From Sphaerulina vaccinii (lineage: Eukaryota; Ascomycota; Dothideomycetes; Mycosphaerellales; Mycosphaerellaceae): a DNA stretch of 64,000 nt. Location: the NCBI GenBank assembly GCA_022570795.1, contig JAKUDP010000016.1, forward strand, positions 868,001-932,000. Direction: 5' to 3'. The translations under genes and the position numbers were made by a program. Below, one piece after another: positions 9,901 to 23,930 of this stretch (position 1 is its first letter; the number at the start of each line of letters is the position of its first letter). The notes under the pieces are model-generated. The model saw only the letters and a list, made by a program, of their open reading frames with translations, had not been told where the DNA came from and ran no database searches.

Positions 9901-12510
9901 AATATAAGACTAAATTTCTAGAGATAATTATTAGAAGAGATAGTATCTATATAGATCTAGATAAGATTAAAACTATCTAGGAGTAGCCTCTACTAAAGAA
10001 TATTACTAATATCTAGTTCTACCTAGAGTTCTATAACTTCTACTACTAATTTATCTATAGGTTTTCGAATATTACTATACTACTTATTACTCTTATATAT
10101 AAGAATACTCTATTTACCTAGAATCGGAACTACTAGTCTATATTCGAAAAACTATAGAAAGCCTTTCTTAATAGACCTATACTAGTACTATTTAATTAGA
10201 TAAAGAAAGTTATTATTAAAATAAATATTTTAGACTATATTTCTATAGAAGTACTTTTCTAGTATAATAATAATAGAATACTCTAACCTATTATATTCTT
10301 TTTAAAAAAGTATAGTTCTACTAAGTATAACTACGAGATATATAATAAGAAACTTCTAGTAATTATCTACTACTTTAAAAAATAGTACTCTAAATTAGAA
10401 AGTATAGAATATTCGATTAAGATACTCTTAGACTACTATAACCTCGAGTACTTTATAACTTCGAAATAGCTTAACTACTACTAAGCTTACTAGTCCGAAT
10501 TTCTATTCTATTTTAGATTTATAATTATATACTAATCTAGAAAACTTAGGTAAAAACTAGACTCTCTAACTAGGAGGTTAGACGATTTGCCTAAAGAGGA
10601 GAATAAATACCTATAGTACTAGAGCTAGATAGTACTAAAATACGAGAATCTCGAAGTACTACTACTAAGTATAGCCTCGATATATTAGAGAAAAAAAGTT
10701 ATATTCTTAGACTAAGTTATAATATAGACTATTTCGAGTACTCTAGCCTAGCTCTTTGCCTACCTAGTTAGTAGAGGAAACTCGACTAATCTAGACTCTA
10801 GCTAGAGACTCTAAGAAAAGAAAGTATAAATTTCTAAAAAGATTCGAAACTTTATAGACTAAGGCTACTAAAATAATAAGACTTTATATAGTATTCTCTA
10901 TACTCTATAAGAGAATAAGAGCTACTATTCGAGAATATAACTAGCCTAGTATTAGAAGAAGAGAGATTACTTCTTCTACTATAATAGACTATATATTTCG
11001 AATAATAATAAACTTTATAACTAGATTATAAATCTCTACTATATAATCTCTACTATAGAGTATCTAGAAAGGTCGCATACCTTCTAACTAGTCTCTTAAA
11101 ACTACTACTAGCTAGAAATAAGCTTTTATATCTACTACTAGGTATATAACTATAAGATCTATAGACAAATTAAGCTAAACTACTAGAGGAATAGAGGCCT
11201 CCTATAACTCTTACTAATGCCTAACCGAGTATAGAATAATATATCTATAGACTTTATTACCTACCTATCTATATTAGAAGAGTTCGATATAATTCTAGTA
11301 GTAGTAGACTATCTAACTAAGCTACGATACTATATCCTCTACTATTCGACTAATAGCGCTAAAAAGGTAGCACGTCTCTTTATCTAGAATATTTTCTACC
11401 TATATAGAAAGCTAATTAATATTATCTTTAACTATAATATAAAGTTTATATCTAATTTCTAGAAGTACCTAAGTTAGAGGCTTAAAATTAAAGCTTTATC
11501 TTCTACTATTTTCTATCTATAGACTAATAGCTAGACTAAGAGGCTAAATATAGTTCTAGAATAATACTTCTAAGTATATATCTTCTACTTATAGAATAAC
11601 TAGATAGAGTAGCTATCTTTTGCCGAGTTCTCTACTAACTCTATTTTCTCTAAAACTATAGAAATATTTCTATTCTTTGCTACCTATAGATACTAGCTAC
11701 TTCTAGGAATTAAAGCTTTTCCTCTAATAACTACCTCTATTAGTAGGAATATAGCCTCTTTTACTAATAATATAAAAGCTATTCTAAATTACCTAAAGGC
11801 TAAAACTAGCCTAGTATAGTTAAAGTATAAAAATACTATAAACTAGAACTATACCTTCTTCTATTATTTCTATAAAAAAATATAAAGTCTAGCTAGATAC
11901 CTAGAATATTAAAACTCTATATTCGAAAAAGAAGCTTAACTAGAAGAATCTAGAGCTTTTCTAGGTTCTAGAAGTAAAGCTATATATCTATTAACTCGAC
12001 CTTCTACTATCTATAAAAATCTACCTAGTATTTAATAATAACCTACTATTCTCTACTACTATAGACCTATACTACTTCTAGCGCTAGGTACCTCTACTAC
12101 TAGTTAAAGTAGAAAGAGTCGAAAAATAGAAAGTCGAAGAAATTATAGACTCTAAAGTCGATTACTAGAGTTATAGAGGCTATATATATTTTTACTATAT
12201 TATAAAATAGAAGAAGTACGATATCTCTACTACAAAGCCTACTAATACTATTATTAAAGACGTTCTATACTTAGTTAGAATATTCTATTAGTACTACTCT
12301 AATAAACTAGCGCTCTACTAAATACTCTATTAGCCTATTAGTTCTAACTATATATATACTAGTAAAAGTTTCTAGAGAGGTACCTACTTTCTATAGTTAT
12401 ATAAGCCTACCTTGCCTACTTTACTAGATACTAAGAAAGGTCTTAGTATATATAACTAAAATTTAGATATAGCCTAGAAAGATTATATAACTCTATCTAA
12501 ATACTATAGC
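6985..12510 (+). pseudogene. Degenerate gag-pol of Gypsy element
   Basis: Recognisable pieces in order: a gag zinc knuckle near 8100-8170 (CX2CX4HX4C with several Cys read as Tyr through TGC to TAC changes); an aspartic protease motif LLDT followed by S/G near 8660-8690; reverse transcriptase from ~9400 with NNIRIKKGYKYLIAFRT near 9600-9660 and YINNILIYS at 9777-9803 (RIP form of YIDDILIYS); RNase H substrate segment DYYNLEYFIT near 10430-10460; integrase with HYIIS...E near 11035 and FITYL...ILVVVDYLTK near 11250-11320; a chromodomain-like segment (IIK*KKYDIST.KP) near 12190-12290. Numerous TAG/TAA codons fall where Gln or Trp is expected. This composition is that of a fungal chromovirus (Tf1/sushi group). 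Confidence 0.88.
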
Positions 12511-12559
12511 TTCTTTTTTTTATATAAGGCCTAGAGGCTTATAGCTAGAAAAAGAATAA

Positions 12560-12827
12560 TATTATAGATATTACCTATAATATACTTAAAGTAGATATAG
12601 AAAGCTAAGAGCCTACCTAGACTATAAAAATATATAAGTAAATTATATATACTATTCTATAAAGAAAAATCTTTTCTAATATTCGAAAAGAGAACTTTCT
12701 TTCTTTAAGCTATATTCTATTAATTAGAACTATCTATATAGTAGTATAGAGTCTATATAGCCTATTTATAGTATCTATATCTAAATGCGAATATACCTAC
12801 TTTTCTACCTACTTCCTATCTATAATA
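12560..12827 (+). repeat. 3' LTR of Gypsy element
   Basis: Direct repeat of 6653-6917, followed directly by the TTCTT target duplication. Confidence 0.9.
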
Positions 12828-12832
12828 TTCTT

Positions 12833-15800
12833 AATCTAGATCTCTTCTTCTATAACTAGTAATATAAGTATATACTAGCTTAGTATACCTCGAAGCTTAG
12901 CTAATTATATAATAGACCTATCTAAGATAGCTTTATATATTTTATTTATAGCAAGCTATATACTCTAATAGATAATAGACTAGCTATAGTAGCTATATAT
13001 AATATTCTATATAATAAGGCTCGTACTATAGAAAATTAGTTCGAAAATTAAATTAATAACTTCTAAATAGATAAATTATATAAAATCTAACTTCGAAATT
13101 ATCTAGTCGAGGCTATTAAAGTACTATATATATAGAGCTAGAAGCTAGATACTTATATACTCTCTATAGATAATAGGCTAGACTATGTTCTAATATATAA
13201 CTTCTAGTAGCTAGGTTAGAACTTTAATAACTTTCGCTTTAGTAATAAAGCTATTTTATAGAGTTATATCTATATATATAAAAGCTAGTTAGATAGCTAG
13301 ACTAATAAAAAGTTCCTTCTAAGTATAAAGCTAATTTATTATATATAGCAAAATAATCTAGATAAAACAAACTTTAGTAAAATAATTATAGTAGCTTAGA
13401 ACTATAGTTACTTAGATATATTCGAGCTAGACTTTATACTACTAATGCCGGATACCTTTATTAAGTTAGTTATTCTCGATTTAAAGGTAATACTCTATAT
13501 AATTTATTATATAGATTAAAATAGTATATTCTCTACCTATAGAGAATATCTAGATATATATATAGATATAGAAGTAGTTCGAGTATCTAGACTATAAAAA
13601 GTATTATAAAGATAATAGAGTAATATTAAAAGTACTTTAATAGTAACTATTAGTAAGATTACTAAAAGAAGAGAAGAATACTAGTAAGAACTAAAAAGAT
13701 TCTAATTTTTTATTTTTATAGTTTATTAGTCTATAGCTACTATCTTATACTTTCTTTTATAGAATAGTATTTTGTAGCTATTATCTCGTATATAATAATA
13801 TACTCTATTATATATAGTAATTAATTCTTATACTAGTATATCTACTTTTAAAGCTTAGTATATAGAAAATTATACTCTATAATAGTATTATAAGACTATT
13901 AGTTGCCTGCTTTTAGTATACTATCTAAGCGACGTTCCGTGCTATTGCGGGCCCTCGGAGGTTATATAATAGAGAAGTTAAAATATATTATAAGTAAATA
14001 AAAATATACTATTACTAATACTTCTATTATTATTATTTTTTCTAACTAGATTTCTTCTATAAACTATATTATTAATCGCTATACGTTACTATTAGTACTA
14101 ACTCGTATTATAGGCTATATAACTAGTTATACTAGTAGTATATAAGCTATAGTTCTCCTACTTAGATTCTAGATCTATTTATACTTCTAGTTATCTAGAT
14201 ATCTAGACTAGCTCTTCTTCTCTTTTATATATCTATAGTAGAGTCGGTTATAGTATTATATTATAGTATCTATACTAACTAATCTTTTATAGTAGTAATT
14301 TCTTACTAATCTAAGACGAGATAATAGCTAACTTTTATTAGTATAAGTATACTTATAACTCTAAAGCTAATAGCGATAGTAATAATACTAATACTAATTT
14401 CGTATCTATATTCTACCTAAATATAGTAGTATAGACCGACTCTACCTTAGATTTTGTATTAGAGAGTTATATACTACTATATAGTTCTAGATAGTATAAG
14501 GAGCTTAAAAAGTATATTTCTATAAGTAATATCTAGCTAGATAATATAATAGAGAATCTACTTAAAAAGTATCTATACTAGTTCTATTATACTAGAATAG
14601 TAATATATAGAATACTATTCGTACTTAAATTAATCTATAAGAATAGATATAATTATATAGATATAGTAATAGAAAGTAGTAGTAGTAGATACTTTAAGCG
14701 CTTTAGGTAGTTCTCTAATAATAGAGCTAATCTTTTTATTACTAACTCTATAAGTAAGCTCCTTACTTATTATACTACTCTAGATAATAACTTAGTATAT
14801 CTAGTAGAGTATTCTATAGCTTAGTTAAAAAGGAACCTAGATACTAGTAACTATAGAAGCTACTCTACTATCTATCTTAGAGTTTAGAAATAGAGTTCTT
14901 CTATACTAGTATATACTAGGTACTATCGCGAGTAATTACTAGAGTCTAAGTAGTTTCTTAAAGAGTATTTTAGCTTATTTAAGTAGCTATCTTACTTCTT
15001 TCGATTAATTAATTCTATCTAGACTACCTAGTACTAGACTTTAAATACTTATATACCTATACTTTATTATAACTCTAATAAAGCTATTATAAATAAGTTA
15101 GTATCTTTTATCTATACTAGTATAAGCCTTTTTTTATAAAAGAGTCTAGTAGCTAGTATCTACTAAGTATATACTATAAATACTAAAATAACTCCTAAGA
15201 ATAGTAGTATAACTTCTTATTTTAACTAGAATAATTCTAAGAATAGCTTAAACTACTTTGCTCTTTTTAGAAGTTTCGGAGAAAGTAGACTTATATTATA
15301 GCTATTATATTATATTATCGAGCTTAGAGTTAGATAGGTACTATTTTTTAATACTATAAGTATTACTTATTTAAATAAGCTAATTATCTAGAGAGTTCGA
15401 AAATTACTAGACTTATATATAGATCGAAATATATTTACTTAGAACGATTCTATATACTATAGAGTCTGCTCTCGGAATTTAATATTAACTATAGAGAAAG
15501 AGAAGTTATTATAGTAGAAGAAGAACTAGGTAAGAAATAAAGTAAATAGGTTAAAGCTAATATCTAAGTTAGTAAAGCTAGTAGTAAAAGTAGAGAATAT
15601 TAGAGATTCTAGAGTTAGTATTAGTAGGTCTAGAGTAAGTACGAGCTCTATATCTTCTACTAGGTTAACTACTATAGTAGAGTTGCTTTTAATTATAGAA
15701 TAGCTATATATTAATTCTACTATAAATAGTAGCTCTAGAGTCTATTACTCTATTAGTAGCTATACTAGTTCGTCTCGTTATAATAGAAGTCTTAGTAAGA

Positions 15801-15900
15801 GGAGAAGAGAGAACTTATAGAAGTAGTAAAGTATAGTATAGTTAGTAAATAGTATAGTTATTATATTCTATTTTTATTTATATATTATTTTTATTTAATA
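12833..15900 (+). pseudogene. Unrecognised RIP-inactivated coding remnant
   Basis: If TAG and TAA are read as mutated Gln/Trp codons, the plus strand stays protein-like over long stretches (about 13200-13900 and 14300-15830), with charged, helix-prone composition and a basic Ser/Arg-rich end near 15700-15830. I see no motif that assigns it to a transposon class. A 45-bp G+C-rich stretch at about 13926-13970 has escaped mutation because it contains almost no CpA/TpG. The unit is continuous with 6211-6652 once the Gypsy element is removed, so it is older than that insertion. It could be the internal region of an unidentified element or a captured host gene. Confidence 0.4.
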
Positions 15901-16049
15901 TCTTAAATCTTAGCTAAAACGCCTATTATAAAGTATATTTAATATATACTATAGTAGACTACTATAGAATAGAAACGAGTAATAGTATAGTAGATAGAGT
16001 AAAAGTAAATAAAATACTATTAGATTATTAGAAATTTTAGTTTTATAGT

Positions 16050-19000
16050 ACTTATTTTAAGCTATAGAGTCTATATTTCTATTTTTTAAGCTATTAACTA
16101 TTATTTTATAGGTCTATTACTAGTAGTCTTAGATAGTCGAATATAGCTTTAAATTATCTAAAAAGCCCTATTACTAATAAAAATTAGAATACTTTATATA
16201 GCTCTTACTATAATAAGAGAGAGAAGTATATATCTAAGAGGCTAATCTAATATAGTTTTTAGAAGTTGTCGAATAGAAGATAGTCGAAGAGAATATATAT
16301 AATATTTTATATAGATAGGTTATAGTTATACCTATCTATTTTATAGACTCCTATTATAAAGAAATATTATTTTAATCTAATCTTATATATTCGTATTTAA
16401 ATAGCTATAGATAATATAGGTCTATTAAGTTTGTTATATAGTACGAGGTTCTTTTTATATAGTATTTTATTAATTTTATATATTTTATATTCTATAGAGT
16501 TATTAGTCTATTATTATTACTATACTTTTATAAGAGATTATTATACTTTCTAGTAAGTAGTAGTATAGAGAGTCTATAGTTTTAGGTCCTATATAATATA
16601 CTATTAAATATTAATATTATAGAATTTATATAGTATTACTACTACTTTAGTAAGAATATCTACCTATTTATTACTATCGATACTCTCGTAGGCTAGGTAC
16701 TAGTATAGAGTAACTATCTTACCTATATAGTAAAGCTAGTTAATTTTAGAAATAATCTTATATAGAATTTTCTATCTAGACTAGTATCTAGAATTATATA
16801 CTAATATAATAGTAGCCTAGTTATCGACAAATAAAGTAATATCTTTATATTATTCGTAGAGGTTCTAGATAATATCTAAAAATATTAATATACTTTTAAG
16901 TTTAGTAGTATAGATAGTATAATTATTTATAGAACCTAGGTTAAAAGCTTTCTTATAGTTGTATTTAGAGTATACTATAGATACTACTATTTTTTTATCG
17001 ATTTAGCTTCTATCTAAGTAGATATATAGTATATTTAAGGCAGCTATTTAGTTATAAATTTCTATAGCTTCTTGCCTAACTTTCTATCGAATTTCTATTT
17101 GCTTTTTCTTAGATAGGTATATTAGTACGTTAGTAGCTATAATATATACTATTTAGTAAATATAGGTTAGAGGTAGTAGCTATTTAGGTAGTATAATAAA
17201 TAGAATACGTTCCTCGAGCCTCTTAATAGCTCTAGAGTCTATATAGTAGTTTAGTTAGAGCTACTATTTAATATTATAAAATAGGCTTTATCGAGTATTA
17301 TATATACTACCTAACGATATTATATTTCTATAAGTACTATAGTATTTAATAATCTTATAGTAGATTAGTATAGTATAGATTCGGAGGTACGAGTTAGTAA
17401 TTATTTTCTAAAGTATTAGTTTAACTAGTAGAAGAAAAGCTTCTATCTAAAAAGCTAAGACTACTATTATATTAAATACTCCTATAATAATAACTAGCGC
17501 TCTCTTATAGATATATTAGAATACTAATAATATAGTATTTCTTCGACCTATAAGGCTATAGACTAGGTATAGATTAAACTAGACTAAGTAGTAGTAGAGG
17601 AATAGAAAGAGAACTAACGAGATATAGAGTTGCTTTATAATCTAGATTGTTATTTTCTAAGTAGATCCGCCGAGTACTATAAGTAAGAAGAGCCGTACTA
17701 AAGCTAATACTTCTATTTTCTATAAATATAGTATAAATATAAAGTAGCTATTAAATATAACTTCTAGGTATTTTACTATTATTATAGGCTCGATTATAAC
17801 TCTACTAAAGTTAACTAATAACTTTAGGTCTTTTATTACTATATCTTTCTATTTATATTACTCTATAGAATAGATAAAGTAGACTAGTTCGAACTTAGGT
17901 TATAAAAATATTAAAGTATAAGTTTGTTACTATAGCTTAAAATTAGTAGCCTATCTTCTTTTAAGTTCTCTATAGTTTTTAGCTACTATCTTGCCTACTA
18001 CTAGTATAGCGATATTATTAATATATCTAATTAAAATACTTTATAGTATTATTTCTAGAGCTATTTATAGATTTCTTTTAAGTAAGTTAGTATTATAGTA
18101 AAAGTAGAAAATTAGTAATATTAGTAACTCTTATAGTATTCTAGTATTAATTAGTATTAAGTCTATAGTATAATCGACTATAATAAGAGTAGTCTAGCAA
18201 TTTTAGAGAAAGAATATAATATAGTATAAAAGCTAGGTCTAGAGATATAGTAGCTTAACTCTAAAAAGAAAATTAGAACTATAGAGCAATTCTATATTCT
18301 TAGTTCTAAAAGTAGAGTATATACGAAGTATAGTTGCTCTATAACTCTAAGAGCTCCTATATTTTTTATAGAGGTAAGAATTAGTTTATATAACTAATAC
18401 TTTTATTAAATAGCGCTCTATATATTACTATATACCTCTACTCTTATATATAGGCTATAAGCTTACTTAGAATTCTATACTTTCGAAAGTTATATAGTAG
18501 TTATTAATATAAGATATTATCGAAAGCTTCTAATATATTAAGTAGTAGTATAGATACTATATAATACTTAGTAGCTTAGAAAATACTACTAACTTTTTCT
18601 ATAATAAAGTAAATAGCTTGTTCTATAGAGGTTAGTTTATAGCCTCCTATATAAGTAATTAGAAAAAGTTAGTATTACTTAGTAAAGTATAATAGTTATT
18701 ATATAAGAATCTTCTCGAAAGTTTTACTAAGTATTAATAGTAGTATTATTAGCTTATATACCTTAATAGTAGTATAGTCTAGTTTATTTAGCTTATAAAA
18801 AATTATTATTATAGATATATAGAAGTACTTTAAATAATAGCTATTTCTTAGATATTTATTAAAGTAGTATATAAGTTATTCGAAGTACTATTTAGAAAAG
18901 TATTATAGTACTTAGAAAGTAATATTATTAGAATCTAGTACTTTATCTAGCTTACTATCTATAATAGTCTATTTTACTTCTAATATTATAATATCTAACT

Positions 19001-20345
19001 TAGGTAGTTCTAGTAGGTATTAGTAGTTCTCGATATTTTAGAAGTTAGCCTTAGATAGAGTAGAGAAGAAGCTATCTATATAAAGTCTTACTTTTTCTTT
19101 AGGCTCTATAACTTTATTACTATTAGAGTTATAGAGAGCTAGTATATATACTACTATATTAATATTTTTTAACTTAGCCTACTTTGCCTATTTCTATATA
19201 GCTATAATATTAGTTTTAGCCTCTTCTATTTTTTCTCTAAAACCTTATTAAGTTTGTACTCGAATAAGCTTCTTCTTCTTCTATTATACTATAGCTAGAG
19301 CTTTTTAATTTACTATTATATTATATACTATAAGCTTTCTATATAGATATTAGTACTTATTAATAGCCTCGGAGTATTTAGTAGTCTAGCTAGGTCTTAA
19401 ATAGATACTCTAAGTAGAGAGAGGTATACTCTTATTTATAGTATCTAAAATATTATTAATAATATACTTAGTAATAAAATCTAGAGTATTATAGTCTAGT
19501 AGTATATATTCGGAAGTAGTAGGGAGCTCTACTAGAAATAGGCTTAGTCGAGATACGAACTTATTAATATCTAACTTCTTCTAGTTTCGATATACTCTAT
19601 TTAAAATTATTCTAGTTAGTAGTAAGAAAATTATATAGATAGGGAAGTAGTCTAATTAGTAGTTAAGTTCGAAGTTAATATTATAGTATATTAAGTACTA
19701 TAAGAGGTATTCTATAGTAAAGATTAGATCGATTATTATTCTAGTAGAGTTAGCTTGTTTATCGAAAGTAATAGTTATAGGTAGTAGATAGAGTTTAAGC
19801 TCGAATTTGTCTATAATATAGAGTAGGTCTTCGGCTTTGTTATAGTAGTAGTAATATACTAGGCCGTACTACTTAGAGTAGTATAGATTAAAGTTTCTAA
19901 GTAGAATATAGTTATTAATAAATAGAAAGGTTTCGAATACTAAGTATATTTACCTAAAAGTATTTCTAGAATTCTATTTTAGTAGAGAGTTATAGATATA
20001 GTATATTAAAATTATTTAGTAGAGAGAGATAGTATCTATATATAGTTTAAGTTAGATTAAAATAAGATCTCTTCTATAGAAGTAAAAAGTCTAGTTACTA
20101 AATAGTAGTTATTTACTTATAAAAAAAAACTTTTAGAAGCTTTTTAATTAAGTAGTTTAGAGGAAATAGGAGAATATATATTATTTTAAAAGAGTTATAT
20201 ATAGCTAGTTTTTTATTATATTAATTAATCTAAGGTTCGAGAAGTATAATAGAGTTATAGAGTTTAATATTTTTATTAAAAAAAAAGAGAACTATATAAG
20301 TAATTTAGAATAATTATAGTTATACTAAATAATACTAAGTTCTTT
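16050..20345 (-). pseudogene. Degenerate LINE ORF2: endonuclease, reverse transcriptase, RNase H
   Basis: Minus-strand landmarks: an endonuclease start QYNYNYSK (family: lQxNxNHS) near 20330-20290, then a conserved strand and an IYYIYNSP segment near 20000; reverse transcriptase TRILQELLILLIFYFYYN near 18140-18090 (family: GIPQGSPLSPILFxxYN) and YINNIAILVVGKIVAKNYREL near 18035-17970 (family YxDDxxILVxG...N...L), followed by FELVYF; RNase H near 17000-16650 with an ITLFVDN-like strand and LAYESIDSNK.VDILTK (family PGHxxIxGNExAD.LAK). After it comes a tail resembling the Tad1 C-terminal region (MRTGKIGL-like, then an ECP-like and a TGLLGQF-like end near 16080). All frames carry RIP stops. Confidence 0.8.
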
Positions 20346-20399
20346 ATTATAGTCTAAGTTAGGTTTAAGAGAATCTAAACTACTTAGAGTTATTATCTT

Positions 20400-23300
20400 C
20401 TTCTCTAAAGTTAGACTTAGTATCTAGGCTATTAAAGTTTTTTTTAAATATATTTAATTTATTATCTATTTTAATTACAAATAGTCCTATAGTCTATATA
20501 TAGATAGTAGTTATTAGTATCTACTACTATTATTTAGTAGAAAGTAACTATATTAATTTTAGAGATATAGAGAGTTAGTTAGTAGTAGAAACCTTCTATA
20601 ATAGCTTGTTCTAGAGACGTTATATAGCTACGTTTAGAAGCGACTCTACTATTATAATAGAGATATTCTATTATTTAAGCTCGTTAGTAGTAGTAGCTTT
20701 TAGTAAAGTAACTTTAGTAGCTTTAGTAAACTTCTAAATAGCTATTTTGCCTAGTACTTTAGATAATTAATAAAAAGCGCTAAGCTTCTAGGTAGGAGAT
20801 ACTATTATTTTAAACTTATAGATATTCCTTTCGTAGCTCTTCTATTTCTTTCGAGAGTTAAATATTAGCTATAGTAGTTTTACTTAAAGAGTAAATACTA
20901 CTAGTTATCTAGAAAGATAGTCTATTTATAGCTTTTCGAAAAACTTTTATAAAGACTTATAGAACCGAGAAGGTAAGTTATTATTAGTAATAGTTATTAT
21001 TATAGTAAGTAGAAATAATATATTTACTTCTAGCTATTAAGTCTAGAGTATTTGCTTCCTATAGTAGTTATTTTTATTTCTATAGTATTATAATTTCTTT
21101 CTAGTTAGTAAGGCTTCGGCTTATAAAACAAATAGAATAGAGTCGCTAGACTTAGTAGTAGGCTTATTATTAGCCGATAATAGTCTAGCTCTAGTAAGTT
21201 CTTCTAACTCTTAGGTTATAATCTCTAGTTTAGTTAGCTTTAGTAGAGTTTATAGTATTAGTACTACTTAGGATACTAGAGCTTAGTATTTTAGTAGTAG
21301 TTCGAGCTCTTCTCTATTAGTAGTAGGTCTATAAGAATCTAGATAGTCTATATATATACTATAGAGCCTATAAAGCTCTATAACTAAGAGCTTATTAGGC
21401 TATCTAAGCTTCTTATCTAGGCCTTTTTTTTTAAAAATTAGTTCTATATCTTAGATATAGAATAGGTCTATAAGTAGCTTTCTAGCTCTTATTCTATATA
21501 TATACTTAATCTATCTACTATATACTTTCTTCTAGGCTTTTTTCTAGTAGTTATTCTTAGGCTATTAATCTTTATCTATAGTAGGTTTAGTAGTATAGTT
21601 TTAAGTTTATACTAGTAGTTTCGAAAATACTATTACCTATTAACTATTAGGCTAGTTATAACTTTTATTTTTATCTTTCTTTAGGCTATTTACTTAGGCT
21701 CGGTCTCTTACTTTTTTAATACTTAGTATAGAGGCTAGAAGATTAGTTAGTAGTACTATAGTAAATCCTCTTATAGTAGCGACTTCTAGATAGGTTATAA
21801 GATAACTAATATAGCTACTTATAGATTAGGTACTTATTCCTATAGATCTATATATATTAGCTTAGCTATTAAAATTAAAATTATCTAAATTCTCTATATT
21901 CTAGATCTTCTATATTCTTACTTTCGAAAAAACTTTCTAGTTATTAACTTAAAACTTAGAAGTTAGAATATTAGTATTTTCTATCTAAGTATTATCGAGG
22001 TTCGAAATAGCTACTATAGTATCCTCGTATATAGATAGTAGTAGAGTATTACTACTTTAAAAGAGTTATAGTAAAAAAATAGATTATAGGTTCTAGAATT
22101 ATATAAAAGTTATTTTAAAAGCTACGACTTTTAATTATTTATTAAAATAGAGTATATACTTCTATAGATTCTATACTTAGTATAGTTTCCTATATATAAA
22201 GTACTAAGAAATAAAGTTTTTTTTATATTTCTTTTTATATTCTTCTAATATATAATACTTACTATAGTATATATAGTTTAGATAGGTACTATAATAGTTA
22301 GACTTAATATATTCTAATTAGTAGTAGTAGTAATAGTATAAGATCTAAAGTTGCTATATATATTACTAGGTACTATACTAGCTACTTTCGAAGATAATTC
22401 TCTCTATAATATATTTATTAGCTTTATCTACTTTAGTAAGTTTAATAACGACTTTTACTCTTATATAGAATTAGCTACTATCTAGAATAGCTTACTTTGC
22501 CTTAAGCTAGCCTATATAGAGAATTAGGTTTACTCTATCTAGAATATTAGTATTATTAGTAATTAGCTTATATTTAAAAACTTTCTTTCTAATAAGAGTT
22601 TTTAGATTATAGAAAGTTAGTATATTATAAATAAAAAATTCGAATATCTTAATTAGTAGGTTTATTTATTTTTCGAAAATAACTATCTAGTTTTTATATT
22701 TTTTAAGTATCTCTATTTTATATAGTATTACTATATAGTATTCTAGATTGCTACTCTTTTTAATATCTACTATAGTAACCTATATATCTACAAAGACTAG
22801 ATTCTTATATCTAGTAAAGTATATATTAATCTTTTTAATAATTTCTACTAGTAATAATATTTTTATTTTTTTATATTATTTCTTATTATATATTTTAAGT
22901 ATAAACTTATAGTATTAAAAAGGCTATAGGTCTTATACTAGAAGAGGTTAAGAAGAGACGTTTATAGGTATTAAGAATATAGTTAGTAGAAAAAAGTTAT
23001 TAGTCTAAGTATTATTAAAGTATTATATAATCTATTTTATAAGTTTTTTCTAAGCTACTTTTTAGGTATTATTTATAATAATATTAATTCTTTATTATAT
23101 AGTCGAGAGCTTAGTATCTATCTTAATCTAGGTCTCTTAGAGTTTAGATAGGTTAGGTTCTTTTATTAGATAGTAGAAGAAAATAGAAATATTCTCGAAA
23201 AAGAGGTTATAGGTATTTAGTAGTATAGAATAGTAGAATAGTTTCTCGCAGCTATATCTATTATCTAGCGAGGCTTTCTCTAGATCTTTAATAATATTAA
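20400..23300 (-). pseudogene. Presumed LINE ORF1 (gag-like) region
   Basis: It lies directly upstream of ORF2 in element orientation and has the expected length for a Tad1 ORF1. Protein-like minus-strand stretches are present, but I could not identify a zinc knuckle or RRM. Assignment is by position only. Confidence 0.45.
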
Positions 23301-23639
23301 TAAGATTATATATATATTTATATATTCTATAGGCTAAAATACTCTATTTAAAAGCTTTTCTAGTTAGCTACTCTATTACTATAGTAGTAGTAAGGTAAGA
23401 TAGTAGTTAGACAATAGCTATTACTTTACTAATTACTTTAGTATAGTTCCGAAGAGCTTTCGAGTAGTATTAATTAATAAATTCTAAAAATTAGAGATAT
23501 TATAATATTAATATCCCTCTATTATATATAGGAGAAAGACTTACTAAGCGACTTATACTTTCGGAACCGCAAAGGTAGTAACTCCCGACCTAAGCATTTG
23601 CGTTATACTTGCCTTTAATTGCAATATTTTATTATACTA

Positions 23640-23930
23640 AATATACTAACTTAGAATATTATTCTAGCTTCTCTACTAAAGATATATATTATTCTAGCTT
23701 CTCTGCTAAAGATATATATTATTCTAGCTTCTCTGCTAAAGATATAATATATTATTCTAGCTTCTCTACTAAAGATATAATATATTCTAGCTTCTCTACT
23801 AAAGATATAATATATTATTCTAGCTTCTCTACTAAAGATATAATATATTATTCTAGCTTCTCTACTAAAGATATATATTATTCTAGCTTCTCTATCCTAG
23901 CTTCTCTGCTGAAGACACAAAGAGCCCAGA
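23640..23930 (+). repeat. Minisatellite, 30/33-bp units
   Basis: Eight to nine tandem units of the pattern TATTATTCTAGCTTCTCTACTAAAGATATA, alternating between 30 and 33 bp. Because units are multiples of three, the plus strand keeps a 118-codon frame (23609-23965) with a 10-11-residue repeat (YYSSFSTKDI). I treat it as a non-coding minisatellite. The corresponding position upstream of family A copy 2 lacks this array. Confidence 0.75.

Larger units (their letters stand above)
6653..12827 (+). mobile_element. Complete chromovirus-type Gypsy LTR retrotransposon, RIP-inactivated
   Basis: A 6,175-bp element bounded by LTRs of 265 bp (6653-6917) and 268 bp (12560-12827), with the target duplication TTCTT on both sides (6648-6652, 12828-12832). 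LTR length differs only in poly-T/A tracts. The interior has gag, protease, reverse transcriptase, RNase H, integrase and a chromodomain-like tail in Ty3/Gypsy order. Every domain carries many stops, so it cannot be autonomous. It is inserted into the unassigned segment 6211-6652 / 12833 onward. RIP is heavier here than in the Copia and gag-only elements. Confidence 0.93.
15900..23540 (-). mobile_element. Tad1-like LINE (non-LTR retrotransposon), RIP-inactivated
   Basis: The minus strand carries, from right to left, a presumed ORF1 region (about 23000-20400), then ORF2 with an endonuclease, reverse transcriptase, RNase H and a C-terminal tail. This order and the presence of RNase H fit the Tad1 clade common in Pezizomycotina. 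The 3' end is placed near an A-rich minus-strand stretch (complement of about 15865-15895), and the 5' end near 23540, where composition changes. No target duplication was identified, so both limits are approximate. Confidence 0.8.
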
